This document shows positions 1 through 8,309 of a DNA stretch of 64,000 bases, piece by piece. This DNA is from Candidatus Melainabacteria bacterium. Lineage in GTDB: Bacteria; Cyanobacteriota; Vampirovibrionia; Obscuribacterales; Obscuribacteraceae. A program made the translations under genes and the position numbers. Position 1 is the first letter of the stretch; the number at the start of each line of letters is the position of its first letter. The stretch covers positions 736,214 through 800,213 of the forward strand of contig QKMZ01000015.1 of assembly GCA_003242885.1 (NCBI GenBank), in the 5' to 3' direction. Below the pieces are notes generated by a model. It was given only the letters and a program-made list of their open reading frames with translations, did not search any database and was not told where the DNA came from.

Positions 1-40
1 CTGTTAATATGTTATGCCTGAACTTTAAACGGAATTCTCG

Positions 41-721
41 ATGGCCAAAGTTCTTATTGTCGAAGATGATAAACAGCTTTCAGCCCTAATTGTAGATTGG
101 CTCACCGGCGAAAAGTACGCCACCGAGGCGGTCTATAAAGGCACAGATGGGCTTGAGCGGCTGAAGTTCTATAAGTATGACGTTGTCATATTGGACTGGG
201 ATTTGCCAGGATTATCGGGCGTAGAAGTCTGCCGCCAGTTTCGCGACGACGGTGGCACGACCCCCATTCTCATGTTGACCGGCAAGAAAGAAATTACCGA
301 TAAAGCCGAGGGCTTGGACTCCGGCGCGGATGATTACTTGACCAAGCCTTTTGATGTGATTGAACTTTCGGCACGGTTGCGCGCTCTTTTGAGGCGGACG
401 AACAACGTAACCAAAACAGTTCTCTCCGCCGGCAATCTTTCGCTGGACCCGTCCAGTCACACAGTCACGCTTTGCGGCAATGAGATTGATTTGCAGCCGA
501 AGGAGTACTCTTTGCTTGAATTTCTCCTGCGCCATCCGAATCAGCCGTTTAACGCCGAAGCCATTATGGATAGGGTATGGACCGCCAGCTCAGATGCCGC
601 CCCTGATACAGTGCGTTTGCACGTCATGAGATTGCGCAATAAGATTGACGAGCCCGGGAAAGAGTCGATTATTCGGACGATTCACCGGGTCGGATATATG
701 CTCGTCCCGCCCAAAGGCTAG
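41..721 (+). CDS. OmpR/PhoB-family response regulator
   Basis: Two-component response regulator of 226 residues, the normal family length. The N-terminal receiver domain (about 1-120) shows the acidic pair D9/D10, phosphoacceptor D52 in VILDWDLPG, T80 and K102 in LTKPF. The C-terminal part (about 130-224) is an OmpR-type winged helix ending in TIHRVGYML. It should bind DNA when phosphorylated. The downstream histidine kinase on the same strand is the obvious partner, with one helix-turn-helix gene in between. No clear Shine-Dalgarno precedes the ATG. Target genes cannot be inferred. Confidence 0.93.
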   Translation: MAKVLIVEDDKQLSALIVDWLTGEKYATEAVYKGTDGLERLKFYKYDVVILDWDLPGLSGVEVCRQFRDDGGTTPILMLTGKKEITDKAEGLDSGADDYLTKPFDVIELSARLRALLRRTNNVTKTVLSAGNLSLDPSSHTVTLCGNEIDLQPKEYSLLEFLLRHPNQPFNAEAIMDRVWTASSDAAPDTVRLHVMRLRNKIDEPGKESIIRTIHRVGYMLVPPKG

Positions 722-882
722 GCGTAGTTGCTGTCTGGGCCCAAGCGACCGTCATCAATCCCCCTACGGAGTGATAGATAAACCCTTTCGAGATGGATGT
801 CTCATTTGGGTGTCGCCGAGTAATGTGGTCAATAAGGGCATGGGTTTGCCCTGGGGCGTTTGGCGGTAATTTAGGGGGCCAT

Positions 883-1455
883 TTGGTTACATCAATTGGT
901 AAGTTTGAAACATCAGGCACTGTAGACAAGGCGGCTACGGAGACGGAAACCAGCGCGGTTACAGATACTGAAACCAACGCCGAAACTCAAAGTGCCGCCG
1001 ACAGGGCAGATGGAAAAATACCCAAGAAACAAGTATTCGACCAATCTTTCAAAGATAAAGCTGTTGCGGAAGTCGAAGGCGGCTTGACCGCGGCGGAAGT
1101 AGCGAGACGTCTTGGTGTGCCGGGCTGGCTGGTGCAGAACTGGGTGCGTTCAGCGCGCGGGCTGAATAGGGGACGTGAGCGCAAGCAGCCGTTTTTGAAC
1201 TCTCAGCTCATCTTTGTTGACGGACGAAGATATACCCTCTGTCTTAAGTTTGATGCCTTTGATAGTCGCCGAAAGCCATATTCCATCAGTGTTTATACAA
1301 AAGAAGGGGATTCTTGCCCTGCTGACTTCGAGGACTATGCGAAGACTTTGATGTTGCTTACCGAGAAGAGAGACAGTGTCCATCGAATCAGGAAAGGACT
1401 CTACAAGTCGGAATCCGGACAAATTTTAGAGAGTGACGACCCGAGAGCGCCGTGA
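883..1455 (+). CDS. Protein with IS3/IS911 OrfA-type helix-turn-helix and unknown C-terminal domain
   Basis: The segment from KKQVFDQSFKDKAVAEV through LGVPGWLVQNWVRSARG matches the helix-turn-helix of IS3-family OrfA transposase subunits. The remaining C-terminal 90 or so residues look neither like an OrfA leucine zipper nor like an OrfB catalytic domain, and no inverted repeats were seen, so this is probably a DNA-binding protein derived from a transposase rather than a working element. I favour the TTG at 883, which follows AGGGGG at 873-878; an in-frame ATG lies at 793. The end overlaps the histidine kinase start by 23 bases, which suggests co-translation. Function unknown. Confidence 0.6.
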   Translation: MVTSIGKFETSGTVDKAATETETSAVTDTETNAETQSAADRADGKIPKKQVFDQSFKDKAVAEVEGGLTAAEVARRLGVPGWLVQNWVRSARGLNRGRERKQPFLNSQLIFVDGRRYTLCLKFDAFDSRRKPYSISVYTKEGDSCPADFEDYAKTLMLLTEKRDSVHRIRKGLYKSESGQILESDDPRAP

Positions 1456-3304
1456 GTCGGTTGTCACGGACTGTAGAATACCTATAGTCGCCGACCTTGG
1501 TCCACCTATCTTGAAATTCCGACTAAAGTTTACAAGACAAATCCTATTGTTTGTCTGTATTCCGATGGTTGTGCAAATAGCACTCGTCTATCTGCTTGCG
1601 TCCAACATCAAGCAATTAGAGCAGTGCTACAACGGCGAAGCTCGTGCCGCCGATTACCTGGGAGAAAACGTCAAATTCCTCGCGCAGCTTATATCTTGCG
1701 CAGGCGCCCAGGCTATGTATCAAGTCAGTCGAGAACCGAAATACGAACTTTCATTCCGCAACAAAGTTCAAGCAGCCACAATCCAAAGTGACATATTGCG
1801 AGCGAAGGCAAAGCCTTTTCTTGGCGAACGGAAAGAATCGAAGGAGCTTGAAGATCTTTTCTTGTCGTTGAAGCAGGCTTCCGAGCGCGGATCGCAGGCA
1901 GCGCAATCACAGGACCAGATCGATCAAGCTGTAGCTTTCATGGAATTGCGCGGCATTCTCAACAGAGTGAATGGCGTGACCGGAGAAATGATGAGTCGTC
2001 TGACTGATGCTCGTCGAAATATTGCTTTGAGCAAGCTGGAAACTCAAGGACGCATCTATGCGATCATCTATGCGACTATCGCAGCAAATGTAATTATTCT
2101 GATTCTTTTCATTCTGCGCTTTGATCGGACTACCTCCGAGCGCTTTGCGCACTTGACCGAGAATGTCATGTCTCTTGGTGCCAATCAGCCTTTGAAACAC
2201 CGTATCGAAGGACAAGATGACATTGTTGAACTAGACAGTGTTATTCATAGAGTTTCAAACGTCCTGCGCGATTCTCGTCTCAAAGAACAGGCAATAGTCG
2301 AACAAGCAGTGGACGTTATTTGTGCGCTCGATGAGAAGGGCAAATTTCAGCAAGTAAATCCCGCTGCGCAGAGACTTTGGAAATTCGAGAGCGACGAAAT
2401 TCTTGGAAAAAATCTTACCAGTTTGGTTGCTCCGGATGAAAAAGAGCGTGTGCAGCGAACGATTTCACAAGTAGTATCTAGCGAAGGAATTACGACCTTT
2501 GAAACAAACGTTGTAACGCGCGATAACCAGTACGTTGAGATGCAGTGGAACACTTTTTTCTCGCAGGAGATGAAGCAGATCTTTTGTGTCGCCCATGACG
2601 TGACTGAAAGAAAGAAGCTCGAGCGGATGAAAGCGCAACTCGTCGAAATGATCACGCACGACCTTCGCTCACCTATGTCGGCTCTTCAAATCACCTTAAA
2701 CATTCTTTCGTCTGGCTCTATTGGCGAAATGCCTGAAGGTGCGCAGCAACGGCTTAAGCGAGCGGAATTATCTCTTTCGCAAATGGTCGATTTACTCGAT
2801 GACTTTCTTGAACTCGAGAAAATAGATTCCTCTGCTTACGTACTGGACAAAAACGAAACAAGCGCCCGCGAGGTGGTTGACCTGTCTTGCAGTTTGATAG
2901 GTGAACTGGCGACGAAGAAAAACATCGTGATTGAAACGGACAGTAATGAGTTTAGTTGCGTGGTCGATAAAGCTCGTCTTGTGCGTGTTATGACCAATCT
3001 TCTGAGCAACGCGATTAAGTTTTCTCCGGAAAATTCGACAATAAGATTAGTTGCAGCAAAGCGCGATTCGAGTGCCGTGTTTGAAGTCATAGATGAAGGA
3101 CCAGGCATTGAAAAGGAAGAACAAGCAAATCTTTTCCAGCGTTTTGCACAAACTCAAACCGGCAAGAAGCAATCTAAGGGCGGAGTTGGTTTGGGGCTGT
3201 CTGTTTGTAAGGCAATAGTGCAAGCGCATGGCGGCTCCATCTGGGTCGAAAGCGAACCCGGCAAAGGCAGTAAGTTTGTTGTGAGTGTGCCATGCGCCGG
3301 GTAG
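1433..3304 (+). CDS. Membrane sensor histidine kinase with PAS domain
   Basis: Residues counted from the GTG at 1433. Membrane helix 1 lies at about 36-56, then an extracytoplasmic helical sensor of about 150 residues (CHASE3-like in size), helix 2 at about 208-230, a HAMP-like stretch, a PAS domain at about 288-395, HisKA with H409 in MITHDLRSP, and a HATPase domain with N526 in NLLSNAIKF, DEGPGI and GLGLS. All catalytic boxes are intact, so it should be active as an autokinase. A TTG at 1511 would trim 26 residues. It probably phosphorylates the regulator at 41-721. The next gene overlaps its end by 13 bases, so the run is likely one transcript. Confidence 0.93.
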   Translation: MTTRERRESVVTDCRIPIVADLGPPILKFRLKFTRQILLFVCIPMVVQIALVYLLASNIKQLEQCYNGEARAADYLGENVKFLAQLISCAGAQAMYQVSREPKYELSFRNKVQAATIQSDILRAKAKPFLGERKESKELEDLFLSLKQASERGSQAAQSQDQIDQAVAFMELRGILNRVNGVTGEMMSRLTDARRNIALSKLETQGRIYAIIYATIAANVIILILFILRFDRTTSERFAHLTENVMSLGANQPLKHRIEGQDDIVELDSVIHRVSNVLRDSRLKEQAIVEQAVDVICALDEKGKFQQVNPAAQRLWKFESDEILGKNLTSLVAPDEKERVQRTISQVVSSEGITTFETNVVTRDNQYVEMQWNTFFSQEMKQIFCVAHDVTERKKLERMKAQLVEMITHDLRSPMSALQITLNILSSGSIGEMPEGAQQRLKRAELSLSQMVDLLDDFLELEKIDSSAYVLDKNETSAREVVDLSCSLIGELATKKNIVIETDSNEFSCVVDKARLVRVMTNLLSNAIKFSPENSTIRLVAAKRDSSAVFEVIDEGPGIEKEEQANLFQRFAQTQTGKKQSKGGVGLGLSVCKAIVQAHGGSIWVESEPGKGSKFVVSVPCAG

Positions 3305-4602
3305 CGATTTTCACATGCGCGATAGCGATAGATTTATTTCTCCCGTGCGTTCCACTCGGTGCGGTGGCGAAAGTTTCGGATGCTTATTTGAAGCCGTCCT
3401 CAAGAAAAGCTAGTACGGTGCTGGCGCCTAGAGTACTTGCCGAATTTTTGCGACTGCGCTCGATCGACGATCGGCACGCCGCACGCGGCTACTTTGAAGA
3501 GCATCAAGAATTGCAGAAGAGTCCGCGAGCACTCTCAGAAGCTGCGTTAAATTACGCGAGCCTGCGCTGGTTTAGTGACGCGCTAGAGCTCAGTACTAGA
3601 GCGGTTTCGTTAGCACCGAACGACGACTCCGTATTAGCATCGCGCGCCTTGGTCATGTGTATGTGCAAGCAGGTTGCTTCGGCGGTTGAGCCTATAACAA
3701 AGGCGCTGAGATTAAAGCCGTCGGCTAGAAACTATGCAGTCCAAGCTGAAGTATACGAGGCGATAGGAAATCCAACTGCTGCGGATGTTGCATTGCAAAA
3801 GGCTCTGCACGCCAACTCCAGTGACTTCGATGTTGCCAGAGCTCAGGTACGCATATCTAAAGCTCGAATGAAAAGCGACGATACAGTCAAGTTCATTAGC
3901 GACTATCTGAAGAAACATCCAAAAGATCTGAGGGCATTGGTGCTGCGCAGTGAAATTTGGGAAATCCTTGGACAGCGTAAAGAAGTGATTGCTGATTTGA
4001 CTGTGGTTGTGAAACTCGCACCCAATCACACATTTGCTCTTCAGAAGCTTGCGGAAGCCTACCAAAAGGAAGGGGATTACAAGTCAGCGGTAAAAACTTT
4101 GCACACTCTTTTGGCTTTGGAACTAAATCCGTCTAGTGAAGTTATCGCAAGTAATTCACTGGCTAAGTGTCTGGAATCGATGGGCGATATGCAGGCAGCC
4201 CTCAAGGCCAGGGAGCACATCGTCGACGTGGAGCAGAAAATCAATAACTACGACTTGTCTCGCGGCGATGTCAAAAACCTTGGAAGTGGTTTTGCAAAAG
4301 ACGCAGTCGAGATGTGCAGACTGGAGATTGCATTGAAAAAATACGAAAGCGCTGCGCAAAAGTTGACTTCTATTTTGACTGTGATTCCTGAAAATACCAA
4401 CGCAAGAGAATTGCGAGCACGCGCCTACGAAGGTGCTGGGCGCTGGAATGATGCGCTTACAGATTGGGACCGACTGGTCAACAAGCAGTCTAGCTTCCCA
4501 AAATGGTATGAGTGTAGAGCAAAGGTCTATGAGAAGCTTGGCAAAAGAGAAGATGCTCGCCGCGACCTGGCAACCGCAAAGAAGCTATCGGTCGATCCGT
4601 AG
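3292..4602 (+). CDS. Secreted TPR-repeat protein
   Basis: 436 residues beginning with a hydrophobic signal-like segment (MRRVAIFTCAIAIDLFLP to about residue 25). The rest is helical tetratricopeptide repeats with A-x-x-x-Y/A-x-x-A patterns, for example near ALVLRSEIWEILGQ and ALQKLAEAYQKEGDY, and DARRDLATAKKL at the end. TPRs mediate protein-protein contacts; the partner is unknown. The ATG overlaps the stop of the upstream histidine kinase by 13 bases, so expression is likely coupled to the sensor. It may be an envelope scaffold or accessory sensor, which is inference. Confidence 0.8.
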   Translation: MRRVAIFTCAIAIDLFLPCVPLGAVAKVSDAYLKPSSRKASTVLAPRVLAEFLRLRSIDDRHAARGYFEEHQELQKSPRALSEAALNYASLRWFSDALELSTRAVSLAPNDDSVLASRALVMCMCKQVASAVEPITKALRLKPSARNYAVQAEVYEAIGNPTAADVALQKALHANSSDFDVARAQVRISKARMKSDDTVKFISDYLKKHPKDLRALVLRSEIWEILGQRKEVIADLTVVVKLAPNHTFALQKLAEAYQKEGDYKSAVKTLHTLLALELNPSSEVIASNSLAKCLESMGDMQAALKAREHIVDVEQKINNYDLSRGDVKNLGSGFAKDAVEMCRLEIALKKYESAAQKLTSILTVIPENTNARELRARAYEGAGRWNDALTDWDRLVNKQSSFPKWYECRAKVYEKLGKREDARRDLATAKKLSVDP

Positions 4603-5274
4603 TTATTCCAGCATGTAGCCGAGATTGCGACTGCTTTTAATCAATGATTCTTCGCCGGGTATGTCGATCTTTTTGCGGAGTCGAACGAAACACTGACGCA
4701 CGGCGTCTTCTGTTGAATCTGACTCTGAAGCCCAGACCTTATTTAGGATTTCGATTGCAGTAAAATATTTACCGCGGTTCTTCAGAAGAAATTCAAGAAG
4801 TGCAGCTTCCTTTGCGAGAAGCGAAATCTCTGGCTCTCCGTCTTTCGATACCGTTGAGTTATCGAAGTTGATAGTGAGGTAGCCAATCTTAACTTGATTA
4901 CTTACAAGAGCTTGTGGGCGTCTCAGCAACGAGCGAACGCGTGCTAGCAGCTCGTCCATAGAAAATGGTTTTCCCAGATAATCATCAGCGCCGGACTCTA
5001 GTCCTTCGACTCGACTCTCAATGTCGCCCTTGCCGGTGAGAATCAGTATAGGTATGTCGCCACCTGCAGTACGGTATTCCTGCAAAATCACCAGACCATC
5101 TTTTTCGGGTAATCCTCTGTCAAGGATTGCCATGTCATACGTAGTATTCCTGAGTCGCTCTTCTGCTTCCAGACCTGACTCAACAATATCCACTTCGTAC
5201 TTTGCTAGTTGAAGCGCATCGACAACCGTTTCCGCAACAAGCTTGTCGTCTTCGGCGAATAGAATCTTTGGCAT
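4603..5274 (-). CDS. OmpR/PhoB-family response regulator
   Basis: A 223-residue response regulator from the ATG at 5274. A longer in-frame extension to 5361 translates a simple repeat and is unlikely to be used. The receiver has D9/D10, D52 in AILDRGLPE, T80 and K102 in LGKPF; a winged-helix output domain follows (about 128-221) and ends SRNLGYMLE. It resembles the regulator at 41-721 over its whole length, so the two are probably paralogues. It converges on the kinase/TPR genes, with its stop adjoining the TPR gene stop, and could be a second output of that kinase. Confidence 0.9.
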   Translation of the reverse strand: MPKILFAEDDKLVAETVVDALQLAKYEVDIVESGLEAEERLRNTTYDMAILDRGLPEKDGLVILQEYRTAGGDIPILILTGKGDIESRVEGLESGADDYLGKPFSMDELLARVRSLLRRPQALVSNQVKIGYLTINFDNSTVSKDGEPEISLLAKEAALLEFLLKNRGKYFTAIEILNKVWASESDSTEDAVRQCFVRLRKKIDIPGEESLIKSSRNLGYMLE

Positions 5275-5315
5275 TGCTTTTTGATTTACAGAAGGTTCGG
5301 CGCGATTCAAATTAC

Positions 5316-5345
5316 TATGAATGTAAATGTAAATGTGAATGTAGC
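5316..5345. repeat. Short simple repeat ATGTAA-like
   Basis: Imperfect tandem hexamers around ATGAATGTAAATGTAAATG lie just upstream of the minus-strand response regulator, between its start codon and any promoter. Slippage there could change the leader length. No function is shown. Confidence 0.4.
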
Positions 5346-5450
5346 AGAATTCACGACTCAAGCAAGTGAAATATTGATGTTGTCCTCATGTCAGTTGTAA
5401 CTCCTAAGATGTAAACATCCAAGAAAGAGCGCGTTTGAATTCAGCTGTGC

Positions 5451-5530
5451 TGCGGCTGACGTAGTTTTACCTCGGCTGATGCAACTTACCTCAGCTGATG
5501 CAGCTTACACCTCTGTTGACGCGGCTTTAC
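5451..5530. repeat. Four imperfect direct repeats of about 20 bp
   Basis: Four adjacent copies of a pattern close to CTCGGCTGATGCAGCTTAC lie at 5451-5470, 5471-5489, 5490-5510 and 5511-5530. They end about 25 bases before the Shine-Dalgarno of the next gene. They could be an array of regulator sites or a drifted tandem repeat. The regular spacing of about two helical turns is the main argument for a binding array. Confidence 0.5.
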
Positions 5531-5570
5531 CACATAAATCGCTTCTTCACCCCACAGGAGATCTTATGTT

Positions 5571-5966
5571 ATGACAGAGAGGAATATTGGCAGGAATGAA
5601 ATCCCTGCTGTTGGCACTACCAGTAGTGCTTTTGAATCACCGTGGACACAACCGGGTTCGTTCAATCAGCTTAGCAACTTCCAGGCAGGAAGAACATACG
5701 ACAGTCTACCGCCACTTACTTTGAGCGGCGCTGATAATGCGGGACGCCCGGTTGGCGGAGATCCAAACATCATCAATCTTGTTGGTGGTGGAACCAAAGA
5801 TTTGCGTTTGGCCGATCAACCCGCGGGATTGGAAGAGAACGGTCGAGGCGCGCGCCAGCGCTTGAGCCCGCAAGAATATTCTGAAAAACTGCGTCATCTC
5901 GATAACGAAGTAGGTACGGATATTATCAAACAGAAGAAAGCTGTGATACACAAACTGAAAACATAG
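5571..5966 (+). CDS. Hypothetical protein
   Basis: 131 residues with a good Shine-Dalgarno (AGGAG at 5556-5560) ten bases before the ATG. The N-terminal two thirds are rich in Gly, Ser, Pro and Asn and look disordered; the C-terminal 45 residues are charged and likely helical (LSPQEYSEKLRHLDNEVGTD). No signal peptide, membrane helix or known motif was seen. The four direct repeats upstream may control it. I do not recognise the family. Confidence 0.6.
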   Translation: MTERNIGRNEIPAVGTTSSAFESPWTQPGSFNQLSNFQAGRTYDSLPPLTLSGADNAGRPVGGDPNIINLVGGGTKDLRLADQPAGLEENGRGARQRLSPQEYSEKLRHLDNEVGTDIIKQKKAVIHKLKT

Positions 5967-5991
5967 TTTTAGAGCGAGAGAACGAGCAGTG

Positions 5992-6087
5992 GAAGTCCGT
6001 TTCATCATAGGTGGAACGGACTTCTGATGTATGGTCGACGCCGTACGTCGACCGTTGCAATTATGTGGTCGACACATGGAGTCGACC
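5992..6087. repeat. Hairpin plus two GTCGAC-type palindromes
   Basis: GAAGTCCGTT at 5992-6001 pairs perfectly with AACGGACTTC at 6015-6024. Two further palindromes follow, built on GTCGACGCCGTACGTCGAC (6033-6053 with flanking G and C) and GTCGACACATGGAGTCGAC (6067-6087). They sit between convergent genes and belong to the dispersed palindrome families seen all over this window. No T-run follows, so they are not typical intrinsic terminators. Confidence 0.7.
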
Positions 6088-6116
6088 TTATACTAGAGCG
6101 CCTTCTCAAAGCTTTA

Positions 6117-7943
6117 TCACGCTTGTTTATTTAGCCGCACGTTTTGTGAAAACCAAGCTCTGAAATCGTTCGAAAAGTCCCTTCTCCACTGCATTTCTCT
6201 TTCTCTAATTATCCGACTGACTTCCGGTGTGTTTCGAACAATGTGCCCTTCCAGATCGCGAACCAGTTCAGGTTGCCCTGCGTCTCTTCTCAATCCTCTA
6301 TTTATGAATTCTTGGTCAAGCCTTCTGACTGTCTCGTAAAGTGTTGGACTATTCATAGCCAAAGTTCTTCGATTTTCTGTTGCACTAGCTGTGCTTACTC
6401 TGAACATCGCAAACAGATTTGCCAGCGTCTCGTCTGGTTCTATGAAATAACCGGTGCCTTGAGGCACCGCCGCACGTTGAGCCATTTGTTCGTTATTAAG
6501 TCTATGCTCTGAGTCATTGCGACTGCTTACTTGTCCGCCAAGGAGGCGTCCGTTTTGAAGCACTCCACCAACAACTCGTCGCCAGATCGTGTTTCCCTCA
6601 CGGTCTGTATTTGACACCCAATGATTGTTTTGTCTATCAATTAACGCACTTCTTTCGACAGCTCTTCCGTTCTCCGCCCTTCCTGACCAAAAAAGCCAGC
6701 CTAAATCATTGACTATTCTTTCAATTTCGGGTGTCCGCTGTCTTCCCGTTCCCCATCCTTCGTTTCCACGAACAAAAAAGCGACTCTGTTCATAATGCAC
6801 CAGCTCATGGACTACGGTGCCTTCCAATCCGTTAAACCCTTCCGGTGTTTGTCTTGCGCTCGGCATAATCACCATGTGGTTGCCGTCACGGACAAGTCCG
6901 TGTCTGGCGCAACCGTCACATGAATGATCCCGCCGTGGTGAATTTTCACTTGCGAGATGTCCCATGTGTGACTGCGCGTCTCCCGGGCGCATCTCGTCAG
7001 GTCTTATAAACCAGACTGTCATGCGATTCTCATAATCACGTACTGGCGACCTCTCTAACACACTCTGCAGCACTTGCAGTTCGCGCAAGGTCGGTGTCCC
7101 GCCAATGTTGGTTGCTCTGTAATCAACGCGTTGAGCTCCTTCAGGCGCAATTCTCAAACGAAACCGTTCTTCGATCTGTCTTGTAAGTGTTTGAATTTCC
7201 CTGAGCTGCTCCGAAACTCTCGTTTGGTGATCGCTTCCATCTCTCGGTCTGAAAGTAAATCTTCCGAATGAGGTAAGGTCAACATCTCCTTCCCTTTGCT
7301 GAACTCCGTCCTCATGGACCCAGCGATTGCCTTGCATTGTCCATTGTCCACGGTCGTCAGTGAACGCAACGGGTTCGCCGAGTGCATTTCGCGTATGTGA
7401 ATATGTGACACCACCCACGGTTATCACTCTTCGTGTTGTTCCATCTGGTGACAAAAAGGTGTGGACGCCGTAGTCTTCATTGCGAAATGAATAGACACCA
7501 CTTGCGTCAATTTCCGCGCTGCCCCTGCGCACGCGATAGTGAGGTTCTCCTGTCGTCCAAGTCCGCCCATCTTCGCTGTTCCAAAGCCCAAGATGGTCTC
7601 TTATATTAGTAGCAACTCCATTCCTCGATATTATTTGGACCTGTGTTGAGTCATTCGCACCAACTCCCCGGACAGTCGTACGTTGAATTGTCGCCGGACG
7701 TAAATTCTCTTGGGAGTGTCGTTGTCGATCGTCTGACAGATTCATTTCGGACCAAATGTTGTTGATTCGAAATTGCCCAGTTAGACTCAGAGCGCTTGTT
7801 TCTACGATTGCCCTTGAGTCGGTTTGTTGCCTCGCTGCTCTTACTGTGTCCAAAACCTCCGAGAAAAGCCGAATTGCGGTTTGCGCCTCTGTGTTGTTGG
7901 TCGTTGCATCTCGAACAGAATCTCTATTTTGAATTTCAGCCAT
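6117..7943 (-). CDS. Hypothetical protein with HELVH metallopeptidase-like motif
   Basis: 608 residues without a signal peptide or membrane helix. H379-E-L-V-H383 inside TVVHELVHYEQ is a zincin HExxH motif, and Glu/Asp residues follow within 40 positions (WGTGRQRTPEIERIVNDLGW), where a third zinc ligand is expected. A CDGC pair lies just upstream. The middle part (YTHTRNALGEPVAF, DDRGQWTMQGNRWVHEDG) has short beta-strand repeats reminiscent of YD-type modules. A zinc peptidase role is inferred only from the motif. It is transcribed away from the papain-like gene at 8310. Confidence 0.65.
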   Translation of the reverse strand: MAEIQNRDSVRDATTNNTEAQTAIRLFSEVLDTVRAARQQTDSRAIVETSALSLTGQFRINNIWSEMNLSDDRQRHSQENLRPATIQRTTVRGVGANDSTQVQIISRNGVATNIRDHLGLWNSEDGRTWTTGEPHYRVRRGSAEIDASGVYSFRNEDYGVHTFLSPDGTTRRVITVGGVTYSHTRNALGEPVAFTDDRGQWTMQGNRWVHEDGVQQREGDVDLTSFGRFTFRPRDGSDHQTRVSEQLREIQTLTRQIEERFRLRIAPEGAQRVDYRATNIGGTPTLRELQVLQSVLERSPVRDYENRMTVWFIRPDEMRPGDAQSHMGHLASENSPRRDHSCDGCARHGLVRDGNHMVIMPSARQTPEGFNGLEGTVVHELVHYEQSRFFVRGNEGWGTGRQRTPEIERIVNDLGWLFWSGRAENGRAVERSALIDRQNNHWVSNTDREGNTIWRRVVGGVLQNGRLLGGQVSSRNDSEHRLNNEQMAQRAAVPQGTGYFIEPDETLANLFAMFRVSTASATENRRTLAMNSPTLYETVRRLDQEFINRGLRRDAGQPELVRDLEGHIVRNTPEVSRIIREREMQWRRDFSNDFRAWFSQNVRLNKQA

Positions 7944-8309
7944 GTAAAACCTACAGAGGCAAAAGCGAAGCCGCGCACGGTTGGTCGAACCAGGCGAGCT
8001 TTAGGGATGTTCCGGGGGGCAGGTGTGAATGCCTGCATGGAGACAATAAAGCGCCAGTTTGACATGGGGGAAACATTGACCGCTGGCCGGCAAAATATGG
8101 AGTGAATGGCGCACAGCGCTACTAGATTTAATGCTGGAATTTTCTGCGAGCCGGAAATGTTACCTTCATGTCACAACCGTTCGGTATTGATGTTGTAGTG
8201 ACATCGCCCTCCCGCACCAGTTACTAAAAGCCAATCGAATTCCATCTTTTGCTCCGCAGCGATTTATGCGGAGTGGTGGGTTTCGTTCGATTGCATCCCT
8301 GGACCAACC
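7944..8309. other. Divergent intergenic region, 366 bp
   Basis: This holds the start regions of the two divergent genes. A small hairpin GCAGG/CCTGC lies near 8020-8037, and a TGTCAC/GTGACA inverted repeat lies near 8170-8205 about 120 bases before the 8310 start. No convincing -35/-10 pair was found by eye and no short gene. Confidence 0.4.

Noticed and set aside
883..1455. Complete IS3-family insertion sequence
   Set aside because: No OrfB transposase, terminal inverted repeats or target duplications were found around the helix-turn-helix gene.
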